Source: Quillaja saponaria | Lineage: Eukaryota; Streptophyta; Magnoliopsida; Fabales; Quillajaceae | Direction of reading: 5' to 3' | Length of the DNA stretch: 64,000 nt | Assembly: GCA_029379385.1 (NCBI GenBank) | Contig: CM055612.1 | Coordinates: 62,001-126,000, forward strand | The notes under the pieces: model-generated | What the model was told of the DNA's origin: nothing | What the model saw: the letters and a program-made list of their open reading frames with translations, nothing else | Database searches by the model: none | Program-made: the position numbers and the translations under genes | Part shown: piece after piece, positions 46,444 to 58,117 of the stretch | How positions within the stretch are numbered: position 1 is the first letter of the stretch | Layout: every line of letters starts with the position of its first letter

Positions 46444-46982
46444 TGAAAAGAAATGACCCTTCTAGGAAGCAGTGGCACACTCCATGGTCTAAAGGATTTG
46501 ACAGATAAAACTGAGTTTAAATTAAGCTATATTTGCCTATGGTTAACTGTTAAGGGTGGAATGTATTTTCTCATCCTCTTCCCTCTGTCTTCCCCAAACA
46601 GGCATGTAGCCCTTTTGTGTCAATAAATTGGTTCTCTCAGTTGTTTATTTATTTATTTATTTTTATTATTATAGACAAAATTTGTGAGCATGTTTATGTT
46701 ATGTTGTGTACTAGATATTCTGTTCTCGTCAACTTATGGAGCACACACACAACCTCGCATCCGTACCCAGAAGTCAGTTATATTTTGAAATTAAAATATA
46801 GCTGTGGATCTTACCCTAGAAAGTATAAAAAAGTAAATCATTCATTTGAATTTCATTTCTTGCATACTCGAATGCACAAATTGTGAAAATGAACAGTTGA
46901 AATGGAGACTAATTTACACGGAGCCAAAGCATGTCAATGGAGCATGGTCCCTCATCGCATTCTCCACTGTGTAATCAGTCGG
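46444..46982. other. Convergent 3' flanks of PPR and CBSX3-like genes
   Basis: Probable 3' untranslated sequences of two converging genes. A TTTA tetranucleotide run sits at about 46643-46662. Nothing else is recognised. Confidence 0.55.
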
Positions 46983-48021
46983 TCATTTTAATTTTCCATT
47001 TTGCTGCTGAAGCAAGACATTGTGAGAATAATCCTCATAGTATTCTCCCTTTATGTAGTCATTCAGTTGCTTCAGTTCTCCTTTTTGCTGCTCAACGACT
47101 GCTCGTACAACATCTACAATGGATATCATGCCAACTATCTTCCCATCAATAACTGGAACATGCCTGATCTGCTTTTCTGTAAACATCAAGAATTCGATAG
47201 TTTTCTACATATTGCACATGATCATGCCAAAAGTAACTCTCTTTTTTTATTGTGAAATCATAAAATGTGAATTCAACACCACGAAAAATACCTGTCATAA
47301 GCTTCATGGCTTGAAGGATGTTTGTGTCGGAGGTTACTGTTATTAATTTGTTCTGTTGGAAGAGAAAAAATACATAAGCCAAATTCAGAAAGAACTTGGT
47401 CTAAAATCTCCTAGGGAAGCATGAAATAACCTCGTCAGTCATAATTTCCCCAACTCGTGTATATATAGGAGATCTTCCTTGTGCAACTACTTTCCTCATA
47501 TAATCTGATGGCATCCGTACAATTTATCAGATTAAGCCTTACCCATAATTCATATGAAATTTCATATCTGAATGATATTTACAGAACACATCAGTAAACA
47601 TATACCTCTTTCAGTGAAAATTCCTGCTATATAATTTTGCTCCCCTGGCTTCAGAACAACTAGCGACCCGATATTGTTGTTAGCCATCTGAAAAAAAAAT
47701 TGTAGTTTTTTTCCGTTATCTGTGTTATATGCCTGACTAGTATAAGTGGTTAATACATACATTCTTCACTGCAACAGTTACGGGATCATCAACCCGGCAC
47801 CAGAGCCAAGAACCAACCTTTTCTTCTCCCTTTGTCATTAGTACCTCTGCCACTGTAACATTCTCTAAGCCTTTTTTTTGCACTGTTGGCGAGGAAGTGA
47901 CACATCCGAAGCGCCAACATATCTTCTTCATTTGAGTTGTTCCTTTTCTATGGTATTGTTGCAAAATCCCAGGCTTGAGAATATCTTTACAGAATCCTAG
48001 TCCTCTGGTAATTTCTTGCAT
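46983..48021 (-). CDS. CBSX3-like protein with a CBS-domain pair, probably mitochondrial
   Basis: Five exons, 47761-48021, 47606-47687, 47431-47504, 47292-47352 and 46983-47176, join in phase to 223 residues. The ATG at 48021 gives MQEITRGLGFCKDILK, a presequence-like start. CBS1 covers TVAEVL...VDDPVTVAVKNMANNNIGSLVVL...GIFTERDYM. CBS2 covers VGEIMTDENKLITV...LQAMKLM...IRHVPVIDGKIVGMISI. DVVRAVVEQQKGELKQLNDYI follows. Plant CBSX proteins bind adenosyl nucleotides and regulate thioredoxins; CBSX3 acts in mitochondria. Relative to CBSX3 it has an extended tail (GEYYEDYSHNVLLQQQ). Confidence 0.93.
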
Positions 48022-48876
48022 TTTTCTATTTACCTTCTGATTCTGTATAATGAATATCAGAGTTGCCAACAATACTTTTCATATGCATGAAAAGTAAAGC
48101 ACAGACAGCACTTTCATTTCGAAAATGTTGTTATATGTAATTTGGTTGCCTAGAATCAAAGAGAAACATTTAAGAAGTTAATTGAGAGTTGATAACAGAC
48201 CTTGGTAGCTGATAGGATAGCTTGGAACTGGGTGGTAGATTTAGGAAGTTTTGATAATGGCCAAGCATATGGAAAGTGCCCCACTTTTAGTAAAATACCT
48301 TGTCACACACCTTACTTTCTGAATGTGTCCTCTCTAAATTTCTTTTCTTGAGGAAGGGTATGAAGAAAATGTGTTTCTTCGTTGCTTCCGATGGTAGGGA
48401 TGTTTTCTTGAGCGTGGGGATATTTTAGCGAGTAGCAATTCCAAATACCTTCAGTATCTCCGAACCAAAAAAAAAAGAGAGAAAAAGAAAAATAATATCG
48501 ATCCCGTGTAGATGGCTAAATTGTTCATGTATCACGCAGGAATGTAGCTCCCTTTAAGCAATAGCTATTTGTGCATGAGAATTTGGTTTCCAAACATATA
48601 AAATATAAATGTGAAAAAGCTTTTCTATAGAATCATATGTTTCTTGGCCAGCTGGAGAGGCAAAGAAGCAAATGAGAATATTACCCAAAAAAAAAAAGCA
48701 AATGACAGACTTTGCTTCATTTGTTTTTGCTGTTTGTGTTCCGAAAGGGGCTAAGTATCAAATTCTTTCTGATATATGAAGCAATAATTACTTTGTTGCA
48801 TATTAATTTCAGCAAAAGTGCCCATTAAACATTATCCACCTCATTGCTTAGATACATATTTCCCCTGTCATCACAT
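48022..48876. other. Divergent promoter region, CBSX3-like (minus) and disordered protein gene (plus)
   Basis: About 850 bp between two divergent start codons. AT-rich with poly-A runs near 48466-48485 and 48680-48700. No further gene. Confidence 0.5.
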
Positions 48877-50583
48877 ATGGCAGAACAGAGGAAGCCATTC
48901 CGTTTTCGGCTCCCTTGGACATCAGCAGCACCTACTCCACGTCCTGCAACTGAATCATTGCACTCTCGTCCAACAACTGAAACCAAATCAACCACTGGTA
49001 TTCCGATTCAGCGGCCACCATTTAGACCACCCGGCATAGCCCCCGTACAGTCACCTTCTACCCAGGCAAGAAATCAAACCGGGGGTAAATCTTTACTGCC
49101 ATCACTATCAAGAAGAACCCAGACCCGAGCAACATCTGTACCTCCTCCATCATCTCGGACAGGCCCTCAATCGCGGGCTTCTTCTGTGCCCCCATCCCCA
49201 ACTCGGACAGCTTCCAAGTCTCGGGCAGCTTCTAAGTCTCAGCCAGCCTTGCAGCCTCAATCAACATCTCCACTGGCCTCAGAGCATGGTGGCCAAACAT
49301 TGCAGTCAACAGCTCCCAAGAGCAGTCAGCTGACTCAGAACATTACTCAGCCTGCATCATTAGCCTCTCAACAGGAAAAGCCAACAGCAGCAGTGTCTAA
49401 GCCACAGTCGCAAAAATCTCGTTCAGAGAAGGAATTACCATCAGATTCCATCTCCAACTCCCAGGGATATATCCAGGTTAGCACCACTTCTCAATCTGAC
49501 AAGGAGAAAATACAGCTTACACGAGTGTCAGGTGATGAAAAAGTAGCAGCACCACCATCTACAGAAGCTACTGAAACATCTTCAAACCAGAATATAGATT
49601 CCATTAGTCGAAATCCCAATCCTGTTTCAGATATACAAAGCAAGTTTCACGAAACTCAAGAAGAGAGGAAATCAGTACAAGAACCCATGAATGAACAAAC
49701 AATCAAAGATAAAATGTTTGGACAACCGCTGGAAAGTTCAACAGCCGACCTTAAGACGACATCAGCTTCAGGAACACAGACATTTCAGGCAGAAGAGAAG
49801 CAGCAGGGTGCACAACAAACTTTTGACAGAAAAGAGATTTCTTATCCAGGTGGGAAAGAGATCAAAGACATGAGATCAGTGCATCCTGTGAATAGGAACA
49901 TATCAAGCATATCTCATCAGCAGCCTGTTGTCCCTAATGGGGAAGGATCTTCCCTGCAAAAAGAGACCAGAGAAGATATTTCTAAATTTTTTCATAAACT
50001 TTCCACTGTAAATTCATCACACCCCATGGATGACAAACAAGTTAGCGTAATAACTCTAGCTGGTGATAACAGAGGAGCGACTATGCACATAGGCTCAGAA
50101 TCAGACCAAAAGGAAGAAACTGTTCACATACACCGTGGTTATAGGCACAATCCAGAAGACAGCCCTGACATGACCACTGATGGAGAGGGAAGCTTTAGGA
50201 AAGGGTCTAAAGATTCAATGAAAGAAGATAAACGAACAAGGACATATATCAATAGCAATATACAGAACCTCAATAACTCAATTATGTTTGATAGTTCTAT
50301 CACAGAGAGAAATCCCGGTGTTCACCTGATTCTCCGCCATATTTCAGCAGAATCCATGAAGTCAAATGAAAAATCAAAACTTTTTGAAACCTGCAAGGCT
50401 GAATTTAACATTATCCCAGCTGAGAAGCTAACTTACCAGCCCAATGTACAAACACGATCCCTCAGAGACCTTTTCTTGGAATCAAGCGACTCTGACCCAG
50501 ATCATCTTGAGAAGCCATGGCATCATGGTTGCAGATACAATTCTGTGGAGAAGAAAAAGGATAAAGACATTGGCATTCTTTGA
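48877..50583 (+). CDS. Large disordered plant protein of unknown function
   Basis: Single exon of 568 residues; the ATG at 48877 (MAEQRKPFRFRLPW) is the first in frame. Residues 1-140 are Pro/Ser/Thr/Arg-rich, with near-repeats such as RTQTRATSVPPPSSRT and PQSRASSVPPSPTRT. Residues 140-370 are Gln/Ser-rich. The last 170 residues look better conserved in type: VITLAGDNRGATMHIG, VHIHRGYRH, YINSNIQNLNNSIMFDSS, NPGVHLIL and the tail SLRDLFLESSDSDPDHL...HGCRY. I recognise this as a family of uncharacterised plant proteins without a known activity. There is no signal peptide, membrane segment or enzyme motif. The N-terminal basic-hydrophobic motif may bind a partner. Confidence 0.85.
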   Translation: MAEQRKPFRFRLPWTSAAPTPRPATESLHSRPTTETKSTTGIPIQRPPFRPPGIAPVQSPSTQARNQTGGKSLLPSLSRRTQTRATSVPPPSSRTGPQSRASSVPPSPTRTASKSRAASKSQPALQPQSTSPLASEHGGQTLQSTAPKSSQLTQNITQPASLASQQEKPTAAVSKPQSQKSRSEKELPSDSISNSQGYIQVSTTSQSDKEKIQLTRVSGDEKVAAPPSTEATETSSNQNIDSISRNPNPVSDIQSKFHETQEERKSVQEPMNEQTIKDKMFGQPLESSTADLKTTSASGTQTFQAEEKQQGAQQTFDRKEISYPGGKEIKDMRSVHPVNRNISSISHQQPVVPNGEGSSLQKETREDISKFFHKLSTVNSSHPMDDKQVSVITLAGDNRGATMHIGSESDQKEETVHIHRGYRHNPEDSPDMTTDGEGSFRKGSKDSMKEDKRTRTYINSNIQNLNNSIMFDSSITERNPGVHLILRHISAESMKSNEKSKLFETCKAEFNIIPAEKLTYQPNVQTRSLRDLFLESSDSDPDHLEKPWHHGCRYNSVEKKKDKDIGIL

Positions 50584-51030
50584 CAAAGTAATATAATTTT
50601 CTGCCTACAGACAGAAGATCCCGTTTACAGAACAAACTTGCTTTCTACTCACATTTAGATCTTTATGTTAATAATGTATATTTAATGTGTGCTGTAATTT
50701 GAGATATAATTAAGAGAATCAAGATTTATTTCAAAGGGATGCAAATACAGCTCTTCTTTGCCAAATATCTGTGGCCTCTATAGCATAAGACATGAAACTC
50801 TCAAAGTGATTAAATAAAAGATGCCTGTGGAGACTAATTGAACTGCCTCTCAGCTAATAACTAGATTTTACAACTAACATTACACTAAACAGCTTACTGA
50901 AATTTGCAGAATGAATGCACTCAGCACGGATGAAAAGTAAAAGACTAAGTGCTTCCATTTACAGAAGTATTTACATTTATTTTAGGGGAAGACTAGCACG
51001 ACTATCACCCGTACGGAAACTAGAGAATGA
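50584..51030. other. Convergent 3' flanks, disordered-protein gene and tubby-like gene
   Basis: Probable 3' untranslated sequences. No gene recognised. The family-typical end of the tubby-like protein would lie just inside, at 51031. Confidence 0.55.
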
Positions 51031-51052
51031 TCATTCACAAGCTGGTTTAGTG

Positions 51053-53095
51053 TCAAAGCTGCTCAAGCAGATTGCAAAGGCTTGAAAGGCAGAGAGGGGG
51101 GTAGCGGTAATCCATGGTGAATATATCTTTCCCAATTTTCCCAAACTGCAGCATTACTTTATCTTGTTCTGCCACTGAAACATCCTGATGAGGTTCTACT
51201 GCTGCTACCAGCTGGAAATTCTTCACTGATGCCACTGTAACACGTCCTTTAAAATTTAGACACCAACACTGCAATTGCTCATGCCACCTAGGAGACTTAT
51301 TTTTCAATATCAGAGGATCTCTTATGCTGTGGGGTGATTCTAATGGCTTGGGAGAGCTGGTGGGGCTAAAATAAACTGCTAACTTCTTCCCTTTTGAGTC
51401 AGACATGGTAGATAGATGCTCATCAAAGCAATTAGCAAACTCCACAGGAGTAGGGGCAGTGCCCCCTTCTTGGATTGCAGATATTGGGATTGAGTGCATG
51501 CTGCACCGCATTCTTCTTGGACCTCGGGTACGAAGAACATTGAGCTCATAATATATGGTGCCCACATTATAATTAGCAGCAGCAGCAGTTGCAGGCACCT
51601 GCTTCGAGTGAATTCTTTGTTGCGACTTACAATTTGATTGAGCTGAAGAGTCATGAGGAAACTGCCTATCAAAAACCATAAACTTGGTACCAAGGAAATT
51701 AGACCTGTTCAATGAGTACCAGTCAGTTGAATGGTAGAAGAATGCAGAAGCAGGAAGATATGTACCCAGACATGCATTTTACCTCAACTTTCCAATATAA
51801 GTATTGCTAGATCGAGAGAAATCATCTGCAACCAATGAGATAACAAACTCTGTACGTGTCGCCCTTCTAATCTTCTTTGCTGCCGATAACAATTTACTCA
51901 TATCCCCGGAAAGAGCTGTAAATTGCAAATGAACCCCAATCCCAACCCCAGTAGAATAATTAAAAAGGGTTAGTCAAACATATTCTAATTTTTGAAAAGC
52001 GTGAACACAATGTTTTGCTTCTATAATGTAAATGGAAAAAGTAATAATAGAAGATAAGGGAGAACATACAGAACCCATCCCAAAAAAGGAAGGGATTCAA
52101 AATGAAGATCAGGTTACAAACAAACAAACAAACAAAAAAAAAAAAGCTCTAATTTCATCCAGTTGCTGATCTTTTGAGATGAATTTAACAAGTACACTAC
52201 TGCACCAAAAACATGTCATCATGAAATGGAGCTCAACAGGAAAGAAACCACAAGGAAAGCCATTGTCTTTACTGGGAAAAGGGGTATAAGTATAAATAAA
52301 AAAATTCCGTTAACAAGCACTTAAGTCGCCTAATTACAGTAATGGAAGGCTGTCATCTCCATTATAACAGTTACAATTTAGCTTGATAAAGTTGAAGATG
52401 TCCTCAGATTAAAACTATGATAAACTCAAGATCAAATGATAGGGATTTCAACAACCTAACCAGAAAAACCTCATTTATGATCCTAAATCATAACCATTTT
52501 GAAGTAGTAAAAGAAATTATGAAAGCATAAGGAATATTACCAGGGCTTAGACCAAGATATAGCCGATATGTCGACGTCGCCATATCCCTCTTAATAAAAC
52601 ATTGAATTGGAGTATCTCTAGGCCCCGGCTGGTAGACAGAAAAGTGAGTAAATAAGATGAAAAAAAAAAGGATTGGGAAGTGCTTAATGAATGCAAGGAT
52701 ACATTGAAAGACAATACATACAAAAATGAAATTACCTGCTTTACTGATATAGGGAAGGTAAGGCACCCACACTGTTCTGGGGTTTTGACAACCTCTTTGG
52801 TTATATCTCTCCATGACTTGCAAACTGATGCACAAGCTACAACAACTCTCCGGGCAGGCCATGAAGTTTCACTCGCTTCTACCCTTTGTATAATGTCTAA
52901 CAGTAACTCAGGAGGCAAGTTCGCCCACCGGCTGTGCTGATCCGTCATAGATGATGATGGTGGTGAGGACAACTCCGGTGCAATATGAGATTTTCCAGGA
53001 CGATTCACGTGCTTTCCCTCTCTCCCTTTTCTAGATATGTTCCCAACTGTACCTCTCTTCTCCCTGAGCTCGCGAATAATGTTTCTGAATGGCAT
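51053..53095 (-). CDS. Tubby-like F-box protein with altered C-terminus
   Basis: Four exons, 52736-53095, 52541-52628, 51783-51915 and 51053-51704, join in phase to 410 residues. Residues 1-50 are a basic N-terminus ([15 protein letters not shown]). An F-box lies at about 55-110 ([27 protein letters not shown]) and the Tubby domain at about 120-400 ([71 protein letters not shown]). Plant TLPs tether to membrane phosphoinositides and act with SKP1-like partners. A run of six G (51096-51101; the family frame needs five) shifts the last codons: the conserved [18 protein letters not shown] end is encoded in the next frame, to a stop at 51031. The shift may be real or a homopolymer error. Confidence 0.92.
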
Positions 53096-53117
53096 TGTGA
53101 CGGGTCTAACACTTCAA

Positions 53118-53621
53118 CTGCAATGAAAAGAAGAAAAAACAACAAATTTTATAATGTCTAAACAGAGGTTGTCAAATTGGGAAATCTTCTCGACTAAGAT
53201 AGATATTCAAATTCTCACTTCGCAGTTTCCATATTACTAAGCTGCACAATTCTTGATTGTCAGAAGAAAAAGATTAAAAACGTCACCTTGCCCACGAAAG
53301 ACATCTTAGCATAAGTGATGAAGCGTGATAACATTAATATGTTATGTAGGTGTGCCAACACAACGCAACTTCAATAATTTGAATAGGGAAAAACAAAACT
53401 CATTTTGATAGACAACATTTTCCCCACTAACCATTTTTTACAAAATACGATGAGAGTTGTTGAATTGAACCCACTATAAAGAACGGGATGGAATAATTGC
53501 AGCTAGATTCAAATCCTAGATCCAATATAAAATTACCAAATCTTCTACAATAAAAGGAAAAGATAAAAGCTGGAAATCATATCAAAGAAAGCTCAAAATT
53601 CCAAAAACCAAATTCATGTAC
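53118..53621 (-). other. 5' leader intron of the tubby-like gene
   Basis: A minus-strand donor (CAACAG|GTACATG) at 53621 and acceptor (CATTGCAG) at 53118 define a 504-bp intron ending 22 bp before the start codon. The upstream leader exon runs from 53622 to about 53950. Confidence 0.55.
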
Positions 53622-53950
53622 CTGTTGTGAGGCAAATGCTTGGGAAATCACGAAATTTCTCCAACGAACTTCGACGTGAATAAAAACAAGAAAATCGTGA
53701 ATCGGGGAAAGAGAATGCGGAGAATCTTTCGAAGAAGCCAATGTCTCGGTCAAAACAAAAGTTGTGAGAGATAAAGAAGAAGATGAAGGTGGTGGCCAAA
53801 GCTAAAAGATAAAGATAGAAAACGACGACCGTTTTCTTGTTAATCCAGAATTCGCAAGCCTTGCCACCACCACGACCTGTGAACCACCTCTGCTCTGCAG
53901 CGTCACCAGCCACCGCCAGAGACAGAGCCACACAACAAGCTTTTTCTTTG

Positions 53951-55017
53951 ATCCCAAGCCTTCCTCATCTTCTTATTAAACATTTGAATTTCCAAATCCT
54001 CCTCAATTTTTTTAATTTAATTTTTGTCCGTTAAATTGATGGGTTTTTCTCTGGTGTATGTTAGCTCACACCAAATTTTGGGCCTTTTGGATTAGAGTTA
54101 TATCATGGGACTAACGAAGTGGGCCCGTCTCCTTGATCTTTACACTTTATTATTTCATCGCAACTCTCAATCCTTTCTAACAACAATTACTAACCAATTT
54201 AAAACTTGGAGATTTTATTATTAATTTCTCATATTTTGCTAGTAATTAAAATATTCTTATTCTAAAATTCGATCTTGTGTTAAAAAATTAAGAGTAAATC
54301 TCTCTCTCAAATCTTCAACTTGCATCTCGCTTTTAAATATATAATGTCTTATCAAATGAATTATAAGTTTGCATTGTCCTTAAAGAACTAGCTCGACTAA
54401 TAAGGTTTGTACTTTGATGTAACTCACGCACGGTCCACTGACCACTCACCAACCGGCGACCTGTCTCTTCTCTTGCTGTAATCTGATCTATAATGTTTGG
54501 GGGAGACTTATATTAATGTGGTGGGCACTGGCTTGATCCCACTCGCCCCTCGCTTTGTGTACTACATTAAAATTTAAAAGCCATGCATGTTTTAGAGACA
54601 ATGGTAGTTTAATTTTTTTTTCATCAAAGTCACTCTTTTTTTTTCTTTTACAATAATTTATGTATATTTTAATTTAAACTAAATTTTTTGTGATATATTT
54701 TAACTAATTTGAGTTTTACTTTTCATCGTTTCTTAAAATTTATTTAACAACTCAATTATAACTAAGAATTTCGCCATAATCTAAAACTAAAGACAAATTT
54801 GATGGTTAGGCATCTCGAAGAAGGGTAAGGTTTGCTAGCTACGTGCTACAGGCAGCTCCTCTAACCTCTCTAGCTAGAGTCAACACGCAACATCAACATT
54901 CAACAGCACAATTGTGTGCCACCTCGCGTGCAGCAGTACTTGGATGCCTAATTTGCATGCCAGCTCAAAATGTAACTCATAATGATTGCATGCACTTACA
55001 ACCCACTCAATCAAATG
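53951..55017. other. Intergenic between tubby-like gene and duplicated block copy 2
   Basis: AT-rich, non-coding. This is unique sequence directly left of copy 2 in this window. What lies left of copy 1 is outside the window, so it cannot be compared here. Confidence 0.5.
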
Positions 55018-55621
55018 AATGCTATTGCTAGCTTACATATATAAATACATGTGCATCTCTATATATAGTATTGTCTTTCTAATTATTACACACCAAGAAT
55101 AAGCCACTAACAGGCTATGCTAATTTATCACTTATATATAGTATCACTTTATTAATTTTTTTTCTCGTTAATATCCCTACATTCTTTGATCGTGAATCTA
55201 ATCACGTTTACGTATAAAAAATGATACGATTATTGATCATATCAAAAAAACGACTCCAAAATTTACACATTTAACTTCTTCCTAAAATTACAATTCACTT
55301 ACAACTCCACAATTAATTTTCTTCATCATTGTTGTATTTTTGCATACCCTGTATCTCTTACCAAAGTCTAGTTGTCCTTTGTTCGACATGTTGGAATTGA
55401 CGTTAGCCCTAAATCCAACTACTATCTAAAACCAGTTAAAGGGTATATGGTCCAACCCGAAACTGACCTGAACTCTGACTTGACCCAGCCCTAAAATCAG
55501 GCCCAACCCAAAACTTCCATCCTAACTCCAAAGTCGGCGGAAGGTCCAAACTTCATAGACTGACCAGAAACAAAACCCAAAATGTACTCTATCGTGAGGT
55601 TTTTTATAACGTGAAGGTGAA

Positions 55622-55639
55622 GAATCAGAATCAGAATCA
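55622..55639. repeat. (GAATCA)3 hexanucleotide microsatellite
   Basis: Three GAATCA units; four in copy 1 (605-630). Confidence 0.9.
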
Positions 55640-55951
55640 GAAATAAAAATAAGTGTCCAGTAACAAAGAATTACAACAATTCCAATTGACTTGTGCATGC
55701 AAGAGTAGTACTCAAGCTACCTCAAGACTTGTGTAATATCTGTAACATTAATTAAATCGTTTAGGCCGCCATTTCAATGTTTTTCAAACATCTCTTTCGT
55801 CTGTCTCAAGCACAAATCTTCACCTGCCGTCTGCTTCTTATTAGGGCAAAGCCCTTATTATCTGTCTCTAGCTATCCAGTGACGTGTCCACACGCTTAGC
55901 TGAAAATTTGTACTATATCCAAATTCAACGATAAGCAAGCAGACAAACCAC

Positions 55952-55960
55952 TATATATAG
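55952..55960 (+). promoter_or_regulatory. TATA box of pectinesterase copy 2
   Basis: TATATATAG lies about 95 bp before the start codon at 56047, identical to copy 1. The rest of 55018-56046 is non-coding upstream sequence. Confidence 0.55.
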
Positions 55961-56046
55961 CAAGTACCATATGCTAATTTAACAACAACATCTTCATCGT
56001 GATTCCCAAAATTATTCCAATAATCTAAATCCCACATCCATCAACA

Positions 56047-57221
56047 ATGGCTGCTTACTGTTTCTTTATTGTCTTTGTTGCTCTTTCTACTTTGTTGGTC
56101 AACTCTGAAGCAAAACTGATCATTAGGGTAGATCAGTCCGGCAAGGGAGACTACATGAAAATACAAGAAGCGATCGATGCAGTGCCGTCAAATAACCAAG
56201 AACCTGTTTATATAAAAATCAATCCCGGAGTTTATGAAGAAAAAGTTGTAGTCCCTGTTGATAAGCCCTTTATTATTCTGAGTGGTTCAAAGGCAGCTAA
56301 CACAATCATAACATGGAATGAAAGCGGGGAGATTTTTGAGTGTCCTACTTTCTCTGTGTTGGCTTCTGATTTTGTAGCTCAATACCTAACTATTCAGAAT
56401 ACGCATGGTCCCGGTGCCAAAGCAGTTGCATTAAGAGTTTCGGGTGATAGGGTTACTTTTTCTGGGTGTAGAATTTTGTCTCATCAGGATACACTACTGG
56501 ATGACAATGGGAGACATTACTACGTTAATTGTTATATTGAAGGAGACACTGACTTCATTTGTGGAAATGCAGCTTCTCTATTTGAGGTAATCATCCAACT
56601 TATAAGAAAAATAAGTTTATTTTCTTGGGAATATTCATTAAGCTATAGAAAATTAATTACAAAATTTGGAGTTTTGCAGAAATGCCATTTGCATTCAGTT
56701 TCAGAAAGAGGTGGAGCTATCACAGCCCAACGAAGGGTGTCAGCTGATGAGGACACGGGCTTCACCTTTGTGAATTGCAAAATCAGTGGCGTGAAGAGTG
56801 GCAGTGCAGTGCTTGGAAGGCCATGGGGTTCTTATTCTAAGGTCGTGTTTGCCTTCACTTACATGTCAAATGCAATTCTACCCCAGGGTTGGGATGATTG
56901 GAGAGACTCAGCCAAACAAAAGTATATATATATATATAGTCTTCTTTTTAACTCAATTTTTCAGAATCCTATCATATACAAAAATTACTTGAACTGAAAT
57001 TAACTTACTTTAATTGCAGTACTGTGTACTATGGGGAATACAAATGTTATGGACCCGGAGCCATTACAAAGACAAGGGTAGAATGGTCACGAAATCTTTC
57101 AACCCAGGAAGCACAGCCATTTTTGAGCAAAGACTTGATAAATGGTAAAAGTTGGATTACCCTTGCACCGACCAGCTCCAAGAATTCCACCAGCGCAGGC
57201 AATATTAATGGCGGACACTAA
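56047..57221 (+). CDS. Pectinesterase (PME11-like, no pro-region), copy 2
   Basis: Exons 56047-56586, 56680-56921 and 57020-57221 join in phase to 327 residues. It is identical to copy 1 apart from His120 in NTHGPGAK where copy 1 has Tyr. All active-site residues (QDTL, DFICG, LGRPW) and the signal peptide are kept, so it should be secreted and active if expressed. The upstream 1 kb is nearly the same in both copies, so similar expression is expected if both are real loci. Confidence 0.93.
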
Positions 57222-58000
57222 TCAACAGAGATCATGGTTCATGCATTGCTGTACATAAGCCATGTAATTGCAATAGAGCTAGCCATTCATTTAAAGGGCC
57301 CCACCTTATTCCCTTATTATTTTTTATTACTGTTAATTAAGATGACGTAGTCCTGATTCCTTGTCAACATTATTATTTTCTCAATTAATAATATCAAGAG
57401 ATTCATTTATATCTAAAGATTATAAGACTTTAGATTATTATTTATCTCTTAAAATCTTAATTAATTGGTATGGCAAAAAATTAAATAACACAAGGACAAT
57501 TTTTGTATATTAAATTTTTTTTTTTTATAGTTCTATTCAATCAATCTAATATCGAATTTTTTGATTTAAAGATTTTTATTACTTTTGGTCGGTTCAACTA
57601 CTAAAATAATTTTTAAGTTCAATCCAATTCAATTTGTTAAAATTATTTTAATTCAATCCAATCCAATTTGTTATCTTATAGAAGGACTATCCAATCCAAA
57701 CCAATTTTAAAGAATATAAAACAAAAGTTTATATACTAAATAAATTTTTTTAACGAGTGTCCAAATAATACTTGATAGGTGTAATAAATATAAATTTTTG
57801 AATTTAAAATATTTAAAAAATAAAAAATTTATTTATTATACAATATTAAAATCATGATCAACTATTATAATTAATAATATAAAATTTATATATTTGCATC
57901 TACTAGAAAAATCCATACTAACTAGTCACAATAAAAAAGAAGGTGCAATTACTATAGTGCCTTAGGGGAGAGGCTATGTGGGCCTATGATTTTGGGCTTT
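57222..58000. other. AT-rich 3' flank of pectinesterase copy 2
   Basis: No gene recognised. Shared with 2211-2989; differs by small indels, including a longer T run near 57510. Confidence 0.6.
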
Positions 58001-58117
58001 TGCTGAAGTGCCATTTGAGTTTCAGAAAGAGGTGGTGCCTATCATGGCCGGACGAAGGGTGTGAGATTATGAGGACACGCGCTCCACCTTCGTGAATTCC
58101 ACGACTGCAAGAAATAA
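58001..58117 (+). pseudogene. Decayed pectinesterase exon-2 fragment and MULE empty site
   Basis: The uninterrupted version of the relic that is split in copy 1 aligns with pectinesterase exon 2 from the acceptor through KCHLHS, SERGGAI, RRVSADEDTG and FVNCK, with frame-breaking changes. The single GCCGGACGAAGGGT at 58047-58060 marks the position where the MULE inserted in copy 1. There is no excision footprint. Confidence 0.8.

Noticed and set aside
48844..48876. Upstream extension of the disordered-protein frame (LRYIFPLSSH)
   Set aside because: It opens with TTG; the first ATG is 48877.
53614..53931. 105-codon minus-strand frame upstream of the tubby-like gene
   Set aside because: It opens with GTG, crosses a consensus splice donor at 53621 and is best read as 5' leader.
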